Positions 1 through 7,805 of a stretch of DNA of 64,000 bases are shown one piece after another. The stretch is from Amycolatopsis sp. FBCC-B4732 (GTDB taxonomy: Bacteria > Actinomycetota > Actinomycetes > Mycobacteriales > Pseudonocardiaceae). The notes under the pieces are model-generated. The model made no database searches and had not been told where the DNA came from. It saw only the letters and a list, made by a program, of their open reading frames with translations. The stretch covers positions 4,054,001-4,118,000 of the forward strand of contig NZ_CP095376.1 in NCBI RefSeq assembly GCF_023008405.1. The letters are read 5' to 3'. The translations under genes and the position numbers were made by a program. Numbering within the stretch: the first letter of the stretch is position 1; every line of letters starts with the position of its first letter.

Positions 1-311
1 TCGACGGCACCATCGGGCCGGGCGGTGCCGCGACGACCGGTGCCGCCGGGCCGGGCTTCGGCGGGCTGATCGGCTCCGGGGCGCTCGGGGAAGCCGGGCA
101 GGCCGGATCCGGGCGGGTCGGCGGCGCCGGGCCAGGCGGCTTCGGCCCCGGTGCGCCGGGCGGCCGCGGCACGGCGGGCGGGTACGGCATGTACCCGCCG
201 GGCCAGGGCGCGCGCCGCGAGGAGGACACCGAGCACCGCGACAAGTACGGGTCGGGCTACGACCTGCTCGACGACCTCCCGCCCGCCTACCCGCCGGTGT
301 TCGGCGAATGA
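1..311 (+). CDS. C-terminal tail of a PPE/ESX-like protein (5' end outside window)
   Basis: The reading frame is open from base 3 to a TGA at 309-311. It encodes about 100 residues that are almost all Gly, Ala and Pro, followed by a charged tail with REEDTEHRDKY and a Pro-rich end, PPAYPPVFGE. Actinomycete PPE-like ESX substrates commonly end with such a Gly-rich stretch plus a charged and Pro-rich tail. The family call is inference, because the diagnostic N-terminal helices lie outside the window. The stop overlaps the next ATG (ATGA), so it heads at least a four-gene operon of small secretion-associated genes. Confidence 0.6.
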   Translation, partial: DGTIGPGGAATTGAAGPGFGGLIGSGALGEAGQAGSGRVGGAGPGGFGPGAPGGRGTAGGYGMYPPGQGARREEDTEHRDKYGSGYDLLDDLPPAYPPVFGE

Positions 312-592
312 CCGGCTTCCACGCCGACCCGGCCGCCCTCGACGCCCTCGCGCGGACGCTGGCGGACACGGCCGGGGAGTACGGCGCCGCGGTGCCCGAT
401 CTCGACGTCGGCGACCTGGGCCCGCCCGCGGTTTCGGGCGCCCTCGCCGCGCTCGCTCGTGAGTGGTCGGGCCGGATCGGGGGCGTGCAGGAGGACTTCG
501 CCGGCTCAGCGGAGAGCGTCCGGGCCGCGGCGAAGACCTACCGCGCCGCCGACGCGGACGCCGCGGAACGCCTGGGACGCGCCGATGGCTGA
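308..592 (+). CDS. EspC-like/WXG100-type VII secretion target
   Basis: A 94-residue, Ala-rich, all-helical protein. Its size and layout are those of EspC-like ESX targets: an N-terminal helix (LDALARTLADTAGEYG), a central Trp in REWSGRIGG and a second helix ending in RAADADAAERL. The WSG in the turn resembles the WXG signature. It is probably exported as a helical hairpin, usually paired with a partner. It starts in an ATGA overlap with the upstream PPE-like gene and overlaps the next gene by 8 nt, so the three are very likely co-translated. The substrate role is inferred from fold and context. Confidence 0.7.
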   Translation: MTGFHADPAALDALARTLADTAGEYGAAVPDLDVGDLGPPAVSGALAALAREWSGRIGGVQEDFAGSAESVRAAAKTYRAADADAAERLGRADG

Positions 593-1277
593 CTTCCGCG
601 GTCTCGGCTTCGACCCGGTGCCCGGCAACCCCGACGCCGTCGCCGAAGCGGCCCGCCGGTGCACCGCGGCCGCCGCTCGCCTGCGGGAGATCCGGCCGCC
701 CGGCGAGATCCCCGACTGGGCCGGTCCTTCGGCGCGGGCACTGGCCGAGCGCGCCGGCCGCGCCGCGACCGGGCTCGCCACCGCGCCGGAGGCCATGGAA
801 GCGGCCGCCGGCGTGCTCGACGGCTGGGCCGGGACCCTGGTCGCCCACCACCGCCGTGCCGAGGAACTCGACGTCCGGGCCGGTGCCGCGCGCCGGGCCG
901 TGGTCGACGCCGAGGACGACGTCGAGCGCGCCGAAACCGAAGCGCAGTTCGCCCCCGGCGCCGCCGGCACCCTCGCCGCGGCCCGCACGCGGCTCGCGGA
1001 CCGGCGGCAGGACCTCGACGGGGTGCTCACCGAAGCGCGCGACCTCGAACGCGTCCACGCCATCGAAGCGGCCCGCGTCGCGGACCGGCTGCGGGCCCTC
1101 GGCGACGGTGCGCCCCTGCCGTCCGCGCCCGATTTCCGCGGCCTGGGCCGGCACTTGGAGACGTTCTCGGCCGCCGGGCGCGAGCTGGGCGTGACCGTCG
1201 CGCGCACGCCCGTCGCGCCGGTGACGCCGCCGCCGGGTGCCGTGTCCGCGTTCGCCGCCGCGCTGGGTGGCCAGTGA
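585..1277 (+). CDS. Helical ESX-associated protein, function unknown
   Basis: A protein of 230 residues starting at ATG 585, which overlaps the TGA of the EspC-like gene. It is rich in Ala and Arg with long amphipathic helices around residues 20-100, 105-165 and 190-215, including coiled-coil-like heptads (DDVERAETEAQFA, LADRRQDLDGVLTEARDLE). There is no signal peptide or catalytic motif that I recognise. The short start region FRGLGFDPVPGNPDAV resembles the beginning of putative T7SS effector/WXG-like proteins in Pseudonocardiaceae. Its position between an EspC-like gene and another small ORF suggests an ESX substrate or partner. Function is not established. Confidence 0.6.
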   Translation: MADFRGLGFDPVPGNPDAVAEAARRCTAAAARLREIRPPGEIPDWAGPSARALAERAGRAATGLATAPEAMEAAAGVLDGWAGTLVAHHRRAEELDVRAGAARRAVVDAEDDVERAETEAQFAPGAAGTLAAARTRLADRRQDLDGVLTEARDLERVHAIEAARVADRLRALGDGAPLPSAPDFRGLGRHLETFSAAGRELGVTVARTPVAPVTPPPGAVSAFAAALGGQ

Positions 1278-1870
1278 AGCTGCCCGCCGTACCGGGGATC
1301 ACCCCGGTGACCCTGGACTCGGTCGAGCGCACCACGGCCGAGCTGCACGCGCTCATGGCGCGCCTGCGCGGCCCCGACGCCGCGCGCGACCTCGGCCTGG
1401 AAGCCGCCGCCGTGCAGTCCGCGGAAATCGCCCACGAGCAGCGGGCGGGCCTGCTGGCGCTGGTCGAACACCGCGACGCGGACCCGGCGCTGCTGATCGC
1501 CGGCGTCGTCCCGGTGGACGTCCCGCTCGAAGAAGCCGCGGACCTGCAGCACTTCGTCGCGGACACGACACCCGGCCTGCGCGAGGTGAGCAGCGCGCGG
1601 ACCGGCCGCGGCTACCCGGTGGTGATCGTCGAGCGGATCGGGCTGTCCGGCGCGCAGCTGCAGGCCGTCGTGCTCGACCCGGACCGCCCGCGCGCGGCCG
1701 TGTTCACCCTGCACTCCCCCGGCGGGCGGGGCTGGCTGGAGGTCGCCGGGCTGGCCGGGACGCTCGTCGCCGGCGTCGACCTCAGCCCCGCAGCTCCCGC
1801 TCCCGGTATTCGCGCGGGGTCTGTCCGGTCGCCCGGCGGAACGTCCGCGAGAAGTGCGGGGCGCTGGTGA
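1274..1870 (+). CDS. Hypothetical protein at the end of the ESX-like operon
   Basis: A protein of about 198 residues starting at GTG 1274, which overlaps the previous stop (GTGA). It has no signal peptide or membrane segment. The central part (residues 60-165) alternates strands and helices, with GYPVVIVERIGLSGAQLQAVV resembling a compact alpha/beta domain. I do not recognise the family. Translational coupling suggests it works with the three upstream secretion-associated proteins, for example as a chaperone or soluble partner. The last 89 bp overlap the 3' end of the convergent AraC gene. Confidence 0.55.
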   Translation: MKLPAVPGITPVTLDSVERTTAELHALMARLRGPDAARDLGLEAAAVQSAEIAHEQRAGLLALVEHRDADPALLIAGVVPVDVPLEEAADLQHFVADTTPGLREVSSARTGRGYPVVIVERIGLSGAQLQAVVLDPDRPRAAVFTLHSPGGRGWLEVAGLAGTLVAGVDLSPAAPAPGIRAGSVRSPGGTSARSAGRW

Positions 1871-2585
1871 ACCCGCAGTCCCGCGCGACTTCCGCGATCC
1901 CCCGGCCCGCCGTCGCCGGGTCCGCCAGCACGGCCTTCGCGCGTTCGATCCGCAGGCCCTTGAGCCGTTCGGAGACGCCTTGGCCGTCGTCGAACAGCTG
2001 GTACAGCCGGCGCCGCGAGATGTACAGCGCCTCGGCGATCTTGTCCGCGGTCAGTGACGGGTCGGCCAGGTGGGAGCGCATGTACTCCAGTGCTTCACGC
2101 CGCCGGGCCGCCAGCGCGTCGACGCGGTCGAGCTCGACGCGCAGCGCGCTGCGCAGCACCAGTTCGGCCAGGCCCAGCAGGTGGTGGGCCAGCCCGTGCG
2201 GGTCGAGCCGCGGCCCGGCCGCCAGCACGTGCGCGACCGCGCTCGCGAACAGCGCCCGCAGCGGCGCGTCCACTTCGACCGGCCGGAACATCAGCGGCCT
2301 CAGCTCGGCGAACGAGATGGACAGCTTCGCCGCCGCGACCGTCAGCATGACGACCCCGCGCTCGGCCGGCAGCAGGTGCAGCGTCGCGTCGGCGAAGGTC
2401 AGCTTCGCGCCGGTCTCGGCGACCGCCCGCGGCACCGGGCAGCGGAGCAGCAGCTGGATGTCCGCGGGGGCAGCGCCGCCGCCGCCGAGGATCGCCGCCC
2501 GCGCCGCCGCCGCGCCCGAGGCGCGGACGACGAGGTACCCGCTCGCGGGTACGTCCACCGGGTACGGCTCGGCCATCGGCACCAT
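1782..2585 (-). CDS. AraC/XylS-family transcriptional regulator
   Basis: A protein of 267 residues. The C-terminal ~100 residues are a typical AraC DNA-binding domain with two helix-turn-helices (LTADKIAEALYISRRRLYQLF and GIAEVARDCGFTSAPHFSRTF) and the family end motif TGQTPREYRER. The N-terminal ~150 residues are a ligand or dimer domain of the AraC-binding-like type without an obvious motif. The start at ATG 2585 was chosen because a second Met three codons later is equally possible and the longer frame runs into the divergent gene's leader. The gap to the divergent EspG-like gene is under 40 bp, so the two may share a promoter and this protein may regulate its neighbour. Confidence 0.85.
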   Translation of the reverse strand: MVPMAEPYPVDVPASGYLVVRASGAAAARAAILGGGGAAPADIQLLLRCPVPRAVAETGAKLTFADATLHLLPAERGVVMLTVAAAKLSISFAELRPLMFRPVEVDAPLRALFASAVAHVLAAGPRLDPHGLAHHLLGLAELVLRSALRVELDRVDALAARRREALEYMRSHLADPSLTADKIAEALYISRRRLYQLFDDGQGVSERLKGLRIERAKAVLADPATAGRGIAEVARDCGFTSAPHFSRTFRRATGQTPREYRERELRG

Positions 2586-2624
2586 GGTGCCCGACGGCGG
2601 CCGCCCACGACGGGAAGGGGGACC

Positions 2625-3404
2625 ATGGCGCGCCGCACCACGACGTCGGCGGGGGTGATCCTGTCGCATCTCGAATTCGATCTCCTCTGGGCGGACCTGG
2701 GACCGGGCGGGCCGCCACCGCACCCGTTCGACGTGGCCGCGCACGGCCGCACCCACGCCGAGCGCGACGACCTGGGCGTCCGCGTGTTCGCGAGCCTGGC
2801 CGAAGCCGGCCTGACCGACGGCGACGACGTCTCCGCGGAGCTGGCGGACCTGTTCACGGTGCTGGGTTCGCCGACGCTGAGCGTCGACGCGCTGGTGCTC
2901 GGGGACGCGCCCTGGCGGCTGCTGGCGGCGGTCCGGGACGGGATGGGTGTGCTGGCCGTGCTCGACGAGCGCGACCTGGTGCTCGAGCCGTTGCGCCCGG
3001 CCGGCGTGGTGCCCGCGGTGGTGCGGATGCTGGGCGAGCAGCCCCCGGGCCCGGGCGAGCAGCTGCGTCTTCCCCGTGCGGCGTACACGGCGGCGATGGA
3101 CGCGTACGCGAGGAGCGGGTACGACGCCTTCGAGCGAGCCCTGGTCACCGCGGGGATCACCGGCCGCGCGGTCCGTCCGCTGGCGACGCTGGCGACGGCG
3201 GAGCGCTACGCGGCCGGCCAGCTGGGGGCGACCGGACCGGCGGGCCGGGCACCGGTCCTGGCGTGGTTCGACACGGCGGCGGGCCGCTACGCGGTCACGC
3301 CGGAGGACGCGGGCGGCGAGCCGTGGGTGATGGTGACCCCGGCGGACGTCTCGTGGCTGGCGGACCGCCTGACCCGCATGCTCGACGCCGCCCGCACGTC
3401 ATGA
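2625..3404 (+). CDS. ESX secretion-associated EspG-like chaperone
   Basis: A protein of 259 residues with an RBS (gggaagggg) 5-13 nt before ATG 2625. Features match EspG-family proteins: an N-terminal strand/helix segment (LSHLEFDLLWADLG), a middle region that evaluates as mixed alpha/beta, and a C-terminal half containing the typical GRAPVLAWFDTAAGRYAVT and a final helix VSWLADRLTRMLD. In mycobacteria, EspG binds cognate PE/PPE heterodimers in the cytosol and keeps them soluble for the ESX machine. Here the nearest PPE-like gene is at the left edge of the window. The gene is monocistronic, ending directly in a strong hairpin. Confidence 0.75.
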   Translation: MARRTTTSAGVILSHLEFDLLWADLGPGGPPPHPFDVAAHGRTHAERDDLGVRVFASLAEAGLTDGDDVSAELADLFTVLGSPTLSVDALVLGDAPWRLLAAVRDGMGVLAVLDERDLVLEPLRPAGVVPAVVRMLGEQPPGPGEQLRLPRAAYTAAMDAYARSGYDAFERALVTAGITGRAVRPLATLATAERYAAGQLGATGPAGRAPVLAWFDTAAGRYAVTPEDAGGEPWVMVTPADVSWLADRLTRMLDAARTS

Positions 3405-3449
3405 AAGGGTCGTTCACCTCGCCAGACGACATGAACGACCCTTTCATGA
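3399..3449. terminator. 18-bp perfect inverted repeat (bidirectional terminator-like)
   Basis: The left arm 3399-3416 (TCATGAAAGGGTCGTTCA) and right arm 3432-3449 are perfect reverse complements with a 15-nt loop. The arm begins inside the stop codon of the EspG-like gene and lies between two convergent genes, so a bidirectional terminator is likely. There is no poly-T run, which is usual for actinomycetes. The element is more AT-rich than its surroundings. Confidence 0.7.
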
Positions 3450-3491
3450 CATGTCCGGTCTCTGCAGCCGGTCACCCGCTCGCCCCACGTT

Positions 3492-3905
3492 TCACGTCGT
3501 CACCCAGGTGACCGGCGTGAAGTCGTCCTCGGGTTCCGGTCGCGGCCGGATGACCGGTCCCACGGTCAGTGGCTCGTCCACCGGCCGCACGCCGATCCGC
3601 GGCCCTTCCACGCCCGCCGCGTCCTCGGGCAGCAGATCCCCCAGCAACTCCCGCCCCTGCCGCAACGCCTCCACCCCCGCCTCCGCGGCCAGCCGCCGGA
3701 TGACCCCCGCCAGCTCGCCCGGCGCGAGGTTCAGCGCCCACCGCTCGAACCGCAGCTCCACCAGCGCCCCGTGCAGGTCCACCGCCAGCGCGACCCCGTC
3801 CGCCGCCGCCTCGGCCCGGATCGCCGCCAGCCGCGCGCCGTACCCCGGACCGGGCTCCGCGAACGCGTCCTCGATCAGCTCCACCGTCGTCCGTTCGGCA
3901 CTCAT
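3492..3905 (-). CDS. YbaB/EbfC-like nucleoid-associated protein
   Basis: A protein of 137 residues starting at ATG 3905, which overlaps the previous stop (ATGA). The central segment (GVALAVDLHGALVELRFERWALNLAPGE and the following helix) has the strand-strand-helix pattern of YbaB/EbfC proteins. The C-terminal 40 residues are Pro- and acid-rich (PRPEPEDDFTPV). YbaB-like proteins are frequent companions of ESX substrates in Pseudonocardiaceae. It is the last gene of a four-gene minus-strand operon that includes two cell-wall hydrolases. Assignment rests on fold pattern and context. Confidence 0.6.
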   Translation of the reverse strand: MSAERTTVELIEDAFAEPGPGYGARLAAIRAEAAADGVALAVDLHGALVELRFERWALNLAPGELAGVIRRLAAEAGVEALRQGRELLGDLLPEDAAGVEGPRIGVRPVDEPLTVGPVIRPRPEPEDDFTPVTWVTT

Positions 3906-4156
3906 TGCGCCCGCCAGCTCTCCGGTGTCGTCGCTTCCGCCGCCTCGCCCGCCGCGGGCAACCCGAGCCCGTCGACGCTGTGCCACAGCGAAGCGGTCGC
4001 GCGCGCCGAAGCGGCCGCCGTGAGCAGCAGGATGCGGCGGGCGAGCTCGTCCGGTTCCAGCCGCAGCGCCGCGGCCTCCAGCGTCAGCTCCTGCAGCGCC
4101 CCGCCGGGCGCGACCTCCACGGCGACCGTGCGGTCGGCGGCTTTTCCGGTGATCAC
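3902..4156 (-). CDS. Small protein of the ESX hydrolase operon
   Basis: 84 residues, GTG start at 4156 overlapping the stop of the CHAP gene (GTGA) and ending in ATGA with the next gene. It has a short N-terminal beta segment (VITGKAADRTVAVEVAPGGAL) followed by two helices (LRLEPDELARRILLLTAAASARATASLW). The pattern looks like a truncated YbaB-like unit, similar in layout to its downstream neighbour, so it may be that protein's partner. No catalytic motif. Strict coupling on both sides argues that it is real. Confidence 0.55.
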   Translation of the reverse strand: MITGKAADRTVAVEVAPGGALQELTLEAAALRLEPDELARRILLLTAAASARATASLWHSVDGLGLPAAGEAAEATTPESWRAQ

Positions 4157-5160
4157 GGGTGGACCCCTCCGTAGAACGTCGACGCCGAGAGCGTGTGCGT
4201 GTTCCGGCGGACCGCGTCCCCGGAGTTGCCCTCGATCATCGTGACCTTGTTCCCCTCGACCTTCTCGACGATGCCGATGTGCGTGCTCGTCGACGTGTTC
4301 TGCGGGCCGGTGCCGAAGATCAGCACGTCCCCCGGCCTCGCCTCGTGCAGCGAGTGCTTGCCGTACGCGTGCCCGTTGGCCTGTCCCCAGTGGAAGACGT
4401 CGCCGCTGAACGGCAGCACCGGGATCTTCACGCCGGCCTTGCGCCACATCGCGGTGGCGAACGACGAGCACCACGCGGCGGTCGGCCCGTACGGGTTGCG
4501 GTTGCTGCCCGGCGGGTTCTCGCGCGTGCCGAGCTCCCCGCGCGCCGCGTGGACGATCTCCTTGCCCCGCCCGGAAACCCGGCTCGGGTGCGTCGCGTGC
4601 GCCGTCTTGCCGGCGACGCCGTCGTGGGTCAGGTCCTTGCGCAGCTCGTTCAGCTTCTTCGCGGCCGCTTCGAGTTCGGCGTGGACGTGCCGCAGCGTCG
4701 ACGCGGACTGCCGCGTGTAGTGCGGCGCCAGGTCCGCGACATGCCCGACGGCACGCATCAGCGCGGCCTGCGTCCCGGTGGCGACGCCGGCGTCGAGGAC
4801 CTGCTTCGCCTGGGTGGTGTACTCGTCGACCAGCCGCTGCACGGCGGTGTGCCCGCTGTCCACTGTGGACGCCACGTGCGCGACGACCTTCTCCGCCGCG
4901 GCGCCGGCCGCCCCGGTGACCCGCAGCTCCTTCGTCAGTTTCGCGCTGGTGTGGCGGAAGCCGTCGGCGCCGTGGCCGTGCCACTGGCCGAGCACCGCGG
5001 TGCTTTCCTTGTGGTAGGCGTCGTGCTGGTCGTCCAGTGCGGTGGCCACCTGGTGCAGCGCGTATTCGGCGCGCACGGCGTCCTCGGCCTTGCCGGCGAG
5101 CTTGTTCCGGTGCGCGATGAGGTCCTTCGCGAAGGAGCGCGCGAGTGCGGCGGTGTCCAT
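4153..5160 (-). CDS. CHAP-domain peptidoglycan hydrolase with WXG-like N-terminus
   Basis: 335 residues. Residues 1-195 are long helices with an internal QWHGHGADGFRHT turn, the WxG-type hairpin of ESX substrates. Residues 200-335 are a CHAP amidase/endopeptidase domain with the Cys in AAWCSSFATAMW and the His in STHIGIVEKVEG. CHAP enzymes cleave peptide or amide bonds of peptidoglycan. There is no Sec signal, so export through ESX by the N-terminal hairpin is the reasonable inference. The gene is 1 nt downstream of the lytic-transglycosylase-like gene, and the pair could act together on the wall. Confidence 0.8.
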   Translation of the reverse strand: MDTAALARSFAKDLIAHRNKLAGKAEDAVRAEYALHQVATALDDQHDAYHKESTAVLGQWHGHGADGFRHTSAKLTKELRVTGAAGAAAEKVVAHVASTVDSGHTAVQRLVDEYTTQAKQVLDAGVATGTQAALMRAVGHVADLAPHYTRQSASTLRHVHAELEAAAKKLNELRKDLTHDGVAGKTAHATHPSRVSGRGKEIVHAARGELGTRENPPGSNRNPYGPTAAWCSSFATAMWRKAGVKIPVLPFSGDVFHWGQANGHAYGKHSLHEARPGDVLIFGTGPQNTSTSTHIGIVEKVEGNKVTMIEGNSGDAVRRNTHTLSASTFYGGVHP

Positions 5161-5161
5161 G

Positions 5162-5884
5162 TCAGCTCCGTCGGGCGTGGTCGTTCAGTGCGGCCGCGGT
5201 GGCCGTCTCGTGGTCGCGGTAGGTCCTGGCGGCCTTCTGCGCGGCCGTGGCCAGCCCGTCGGCGTGCGTGCCGACGCCCTTGACCTGCCGCTGCAGCGCC
5301 AGCCCGAAGCCGGCCAGCGCGCCGGCGAACCCCGACTCCTTGCCGATCCGGCCGAAGCTGTCCTCCGCGATGTCCCGGACGTCCCGCAGCTGCCCGGTCG
5401 CGCCGCCCAGCGCGTCGGCGACGTGCCGGGTGCGCCGCACGTAGCCGTGCAGCACGGCGTCGTCCACCTTCAGCGCACCGCTGCCGCTTTGCGCGTGCGG
5501 CTTGCCGTGGTGCGCGGTGACGTCCTTCGCGGCCTTGCGCGCGGCGGCGAGGTGGTCCTTGTACGCCCCGTTCGTGTAGGTCGACCAGGGCGTGAAGTCG
5601 TGCCCGTCGCTCGAGATGCTGTTCGCGACGCGGGCGTTGGTGGCCGGGTCGAGCAGCTGGTCGTCCGACTTCAGGTGGTACTGGTGGCGCCGCTCCGGCC
5701 CCAGCGCGCCCAGCATGTTGATCTGCCACAGCCCGTAGGAGTCGTCCGGCGGCGTGGCGTTGTGCGCGGTCGTCCGGCCGCCGGACTCGGCCAGCGCGAC
5801 CGCGACCGCGGTGGTGAGGCCCTGCCCCCGGAACCCGGCCGCGTAGGCGTGCCGGGCGATCTGCTCGGCGCTCAGCTTGGTCAT
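5162..5884 (-). CDS. Lytic-transglycosylase-like muramidase (ESX-linked)
   Basis: 240 residues from ATG 5884. The N-terminal half has the lysozyme/SLT signature: catalytic Glu in ALAESGGRT, then SYGLWQINM and a hydrophobic helix RVANSISSDG; the transglycosylase would cleave the glycan strand. The C-terminal 110 residues are helical, resembling an ESX-type hairpin. No Sec signal is present. It leads the minus-strand operon with CHAP, a small protein and the YbaB-like protein. A catalytic domain on the N-side and helices on the C-side is the reverse order of the CHAP partner. Confidence 0.75.
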   Translation of the reverse strand: MTKLSAEQIARHAYAAGFRGQGLTTAVAVALAESGGRTTAHNATPPDDSYGLWQINMLGALGPERRHQYHLKSDDQLLDPATNARVANSISSDGHDFTPWSTYTNGAYKDHLAAARKAAKDVTAHHGKPHAQSGSGALKVDDAVLHGYVRRTRHVADALGGATGQLRDVRDIAEDSFGRIGKESGFAGALAGFGLALQRQVKGVGTHADGLATAAQKAARTYRDHETATAAALNDHARRS

Positions 5885-6023
5885 GGTTCGACCTTGACCG
5901 CCCGGGTACCCGCTCCGGTAGCCGCGCTGCACGCTGGGACAACCCGCGTGCACGCCAGGCTCAACCTCCGGGGCCGCTCAGCCGTACTGCTCCCGGGAGG
6001 ACCTTCGGCGAGGGGACGGCTGG
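5885..6023. promoter_or_regulatory. Divergent intergenic region between hydrolase operon and L,D-transpeptidase gene
   Basis: 139 bp between two divergently read cell-wall genes. On the plus strand TTGACC near 5893 followed after 17 bp by GGTAGC could be a promoter. A GC-rich imperfect inverted repeat around 5922-5958 (gcgctgcacgc and gcgtgcacgc) is visible. A weak RBS (gagggg) precedes ATG 6024. No gene is evident. Confidence 0.35.
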
Positions 6024-6516
6024 ATGCGCGGCACCGGGGTGCTGACCCTGCTGGGGTTGACGCTGGTCACGGCGGCGTGTTCGGCGCCCCGCGAGACGAC
6101 GCCGAGCCCGATCGCGGAGCCGGCGCCGCTGGCGCGGACGACGACCCCCACGCCGGCGCCGCCCCCCTTCGCCGCCCTGCGCGGTCACGACCGGGGCGTG
6201 CGTGAGCCTGGCGCAGCGGCTGGCCTGGCTGCTGCGGGACGGTCACGTGGTGCGCGGCCCGGTCCCGGCCGGTTTCGGCCCACCCGACCAGGCGACGCCG
6301 CCCGGGTCGTTCCACGTCGTGTGGAAGGACCGCGAGCACCGCAGCAGCGACTACGGCACCGACATGCCCAACTCGGTGTTCTTCGCCGCCGGCGGGATCG
6401 CCTTCCACGCGGGACCGCTCGACGCGCCTTCGCACGGCTGCGTCCACCTCACCGCCGCCGATTCGGCGGCGTTCTTCGACGGCCTGAACGTCGGGGACGC
6501 GGTGGAGGTCCGGTAG
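6024..6516 (+). pseudogene. Lipoprotein L,D-transpeptidase split by a +1 frameshift
   Basis: ATG 6024 starts a lipoprotein signal peptide with lipobox LVTAAC, then a Thr/Pro linker. After the six-C run at 6162-6167 the matching protein continues only in the next frame: CAVTTGACVSLAQRLAWLL, then the catalytic L,D-transpeptidase motif SHGCVHL, ending at TAG 6516. The catalytic frame has no start with a signal peptide; its only start is GTG 6202. Removing one C restores a normal secreted enzyme of about 163 residues that would make 3-3 crosslinks in peptidoglycan. Either a real inactivation or an assembly indel. Confidence 0.75.
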
Positions 6517-6528
6517 TCTCCGTCCCCG

Positions 6529-7293
6529 GTGGACACTTCAGCCGTCATTTCCCGCCTGCGCGCCGCCGGCTGCGTTTTCGCCGAGGACGAGGCCGCGCTG
6601 CTCGTCGACGCCGCGAAGACGGCCACCGAGCTCGAGTCCCTGGTGGCGCGCCGGGTCGCCGGGCTGCCGCTGGAGCACCTGCTGGGCTGGGCCGAGTTCC
6701 ACGGCCTGCGCGTCCGCGTGCGGCCCGGGGTGTTCGTCCCGCGGCGCCGCACCGGGTTCCTGGTCGACGTCGCCGTGTCCCTCGCCCCGCCCGACCCAGT
6801 GGTGCTCGACCTGTGCTGCGGATCCGGCGCGCTCGGCGCGGCGTTCACGGCGGCGAAGCGGCCGCGTGAGCTGTACGCCGCCGACGTCGAAGCCGCCGCT
6901 GTCGCCTGCGCCCGGCTGAACCTGCCGGACGCCGCCGTCCACCAAGGCGACCTCTACGACGCCCTGCCTTCGTCCCTGCGTGGGCGCGTCGACGTCCTGC
7001 TGGCGAACGTGCCGTACGTGCCCTCCGGCGCGGTCGCGACCATGCCGCCCGAGGCGCGGCTGCACGAACCGCGCGTCGCCCTCGACGGCGGTTCCGACGG
7101 TCTCGACCTCGCCCGCCGGGTCGCCGCGGGCGCGCCGGGCTGGCTCGCGCCGGGCGGGACCGTGCTGGTGGAATCGAGTGAGCGGCAGGCGCCGCTGCTG
7201 GCGGAGATCTTCACGGCGGCAGGGCTGGCGCCGCGGGTTCACGAGTCCGACGAGCTGGGCGCCACGGTCGTCACGGGCACCGCGAAGCCGTGA
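6529..7293 (+). CDS. HemK/PrmC-like N5-glutamine methyltransferase paralogue
   Basis: 254 residues, GTG start 13 nt after the preceding gene. Class I SAM-binding motif VLDLCCGSGALG and substrate motif NVPYVP, which replaces the canonical NPPY of PrmC. The N-terminal helical region (residues 1-75) with EHLLGWAEFHGLRVRVRPGVFVPRRR is the usual PrmC family start. PrmC methylates the GGQ glutamine of release factors. Actinomycetes carry a second paralogue with NVPY whose substrate is not settled, so I call only the family. It precedes, but is probably not part of, the sigma-factor operon. Confidence 0.8.
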   Translation: MDTSAVISRLRAAGCVFAEDEAALLVDAAKTATELESLVARRVAGLPLEHLLGWAEFHGLRVRVRPGVFVPRRRTGFLVDVAVSLAPPDPVVLDLCCGSGALGAAFTAAKRPRELYAADVEAAAVACARLNLPDAAVHQGDLYDALPSSLRGRVDVLLANVPYVPSGAVATMPPEARLHEPRVALDGGSDGLDLARRVAAGAPGWLAPGGTVLVESSERQAPLLAEIFTAAGLAPRVHESDELGATVVTGTAKP

Positions 7294-7323
7294 TCTCACG
7301 TTCCGGCGGTCCCGGGCGTCTAC
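7294..7323 (+). promoter_or_regulatory. ECF-type promoter P1 of the sigma-factor operon
   Basis: TCTCACGTT at 7294-7302 (-35) and CGTCTAC at 7317-7323 (-10), separated by 14 nt, followed by CGGGT and the GTG start at 7329. The same arrangement with identical spacing is found at 8404-8433 before the dioxygenase gene. CGTC in the -10 is typical for ECF sigma factors. The start point would fall at or next to the GTG, so a leaderless transcript is likely. Confidence 0.7.
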
Positions 7324-7328
7324 CGGGT

Positions 7329-7805
7329 GTGATCGTGAAACCGTTCGAGCAGATCGTGGCCGAGCACGGGCCGATGGTGCTGCGCGTCTGCCGGGCCGTG
7401 CTCGGCCCCGCCGACGCCGAAGACGCCTGGTCGGAGACCTTCCTGTCGGCGTTGAAGGCGTACCCGGAGCTGCCGGCGGACGCGAACGTCCAGGCGTGGC
7501 TCGTCACGATCGCGCACCGCAAAGCCATCGACGTCACGCGCGCGCAGGCCCGCCGCCCGCTCCCGGTCGGGGAGGTCCCGGACCGGCCCGGCCGCGCGGA
7601 GACGTTCACCGGTGACCTGTGGGACGCGCTGGCGAGGTTGCCGGACAAGCAGCGCCTCGCCGTCGCCTACCACTACCTGGCCGGGCTGCCGTACCGCGAA
7701 ATCGCGGAGATCACCGGCGGCACGACGGACGCCGCACGTCGGGCCGCCGCCGACGGCGTGAAGGCGTTGCGGGCCACCTATCCCTTGGAAGGAGCGCACT
7801 CATGA
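7329..7805 (+). CDS. ECF RNA polymerase sigma factor of the alkylation-repair operon
   Basis: 158 residues from GTG 7329. Region 2 is seen as AVLGPADAEDAWSETFLSAL and NVQAWLVTIAHRKAIDVTR, region 4 as LPDKQRLAVAYHYLAGLPY and REIAEI. The start was set by the promoter P1, which places transcription start at this GTG; an upstream frame extension to 7290 would lie inside the promoter. The stop overlaps the ogt ATG (ATGA). No anti-sigma gene is adjacent. Since P1 matches the promoter of the next repair gene, autoregulation and direct control of the regulon are likely. The inducing signal is unknown; DNA methylation damage is the obvious inference. Confidence 0.85.
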   Translation: MIVKPFEQIVAEHGPMVLRVCRAVLGPADAEDAWSETFLSALKAYPELPADANVQAWLVTIAHRKAIDVTRAQARRPLPVGEVPDRPGRAETFTGDLWDALARLPDKQRLAVAYHYLAGLPYREIAEITGGTTDAARRAAADGVKALRATYPLEGAHS

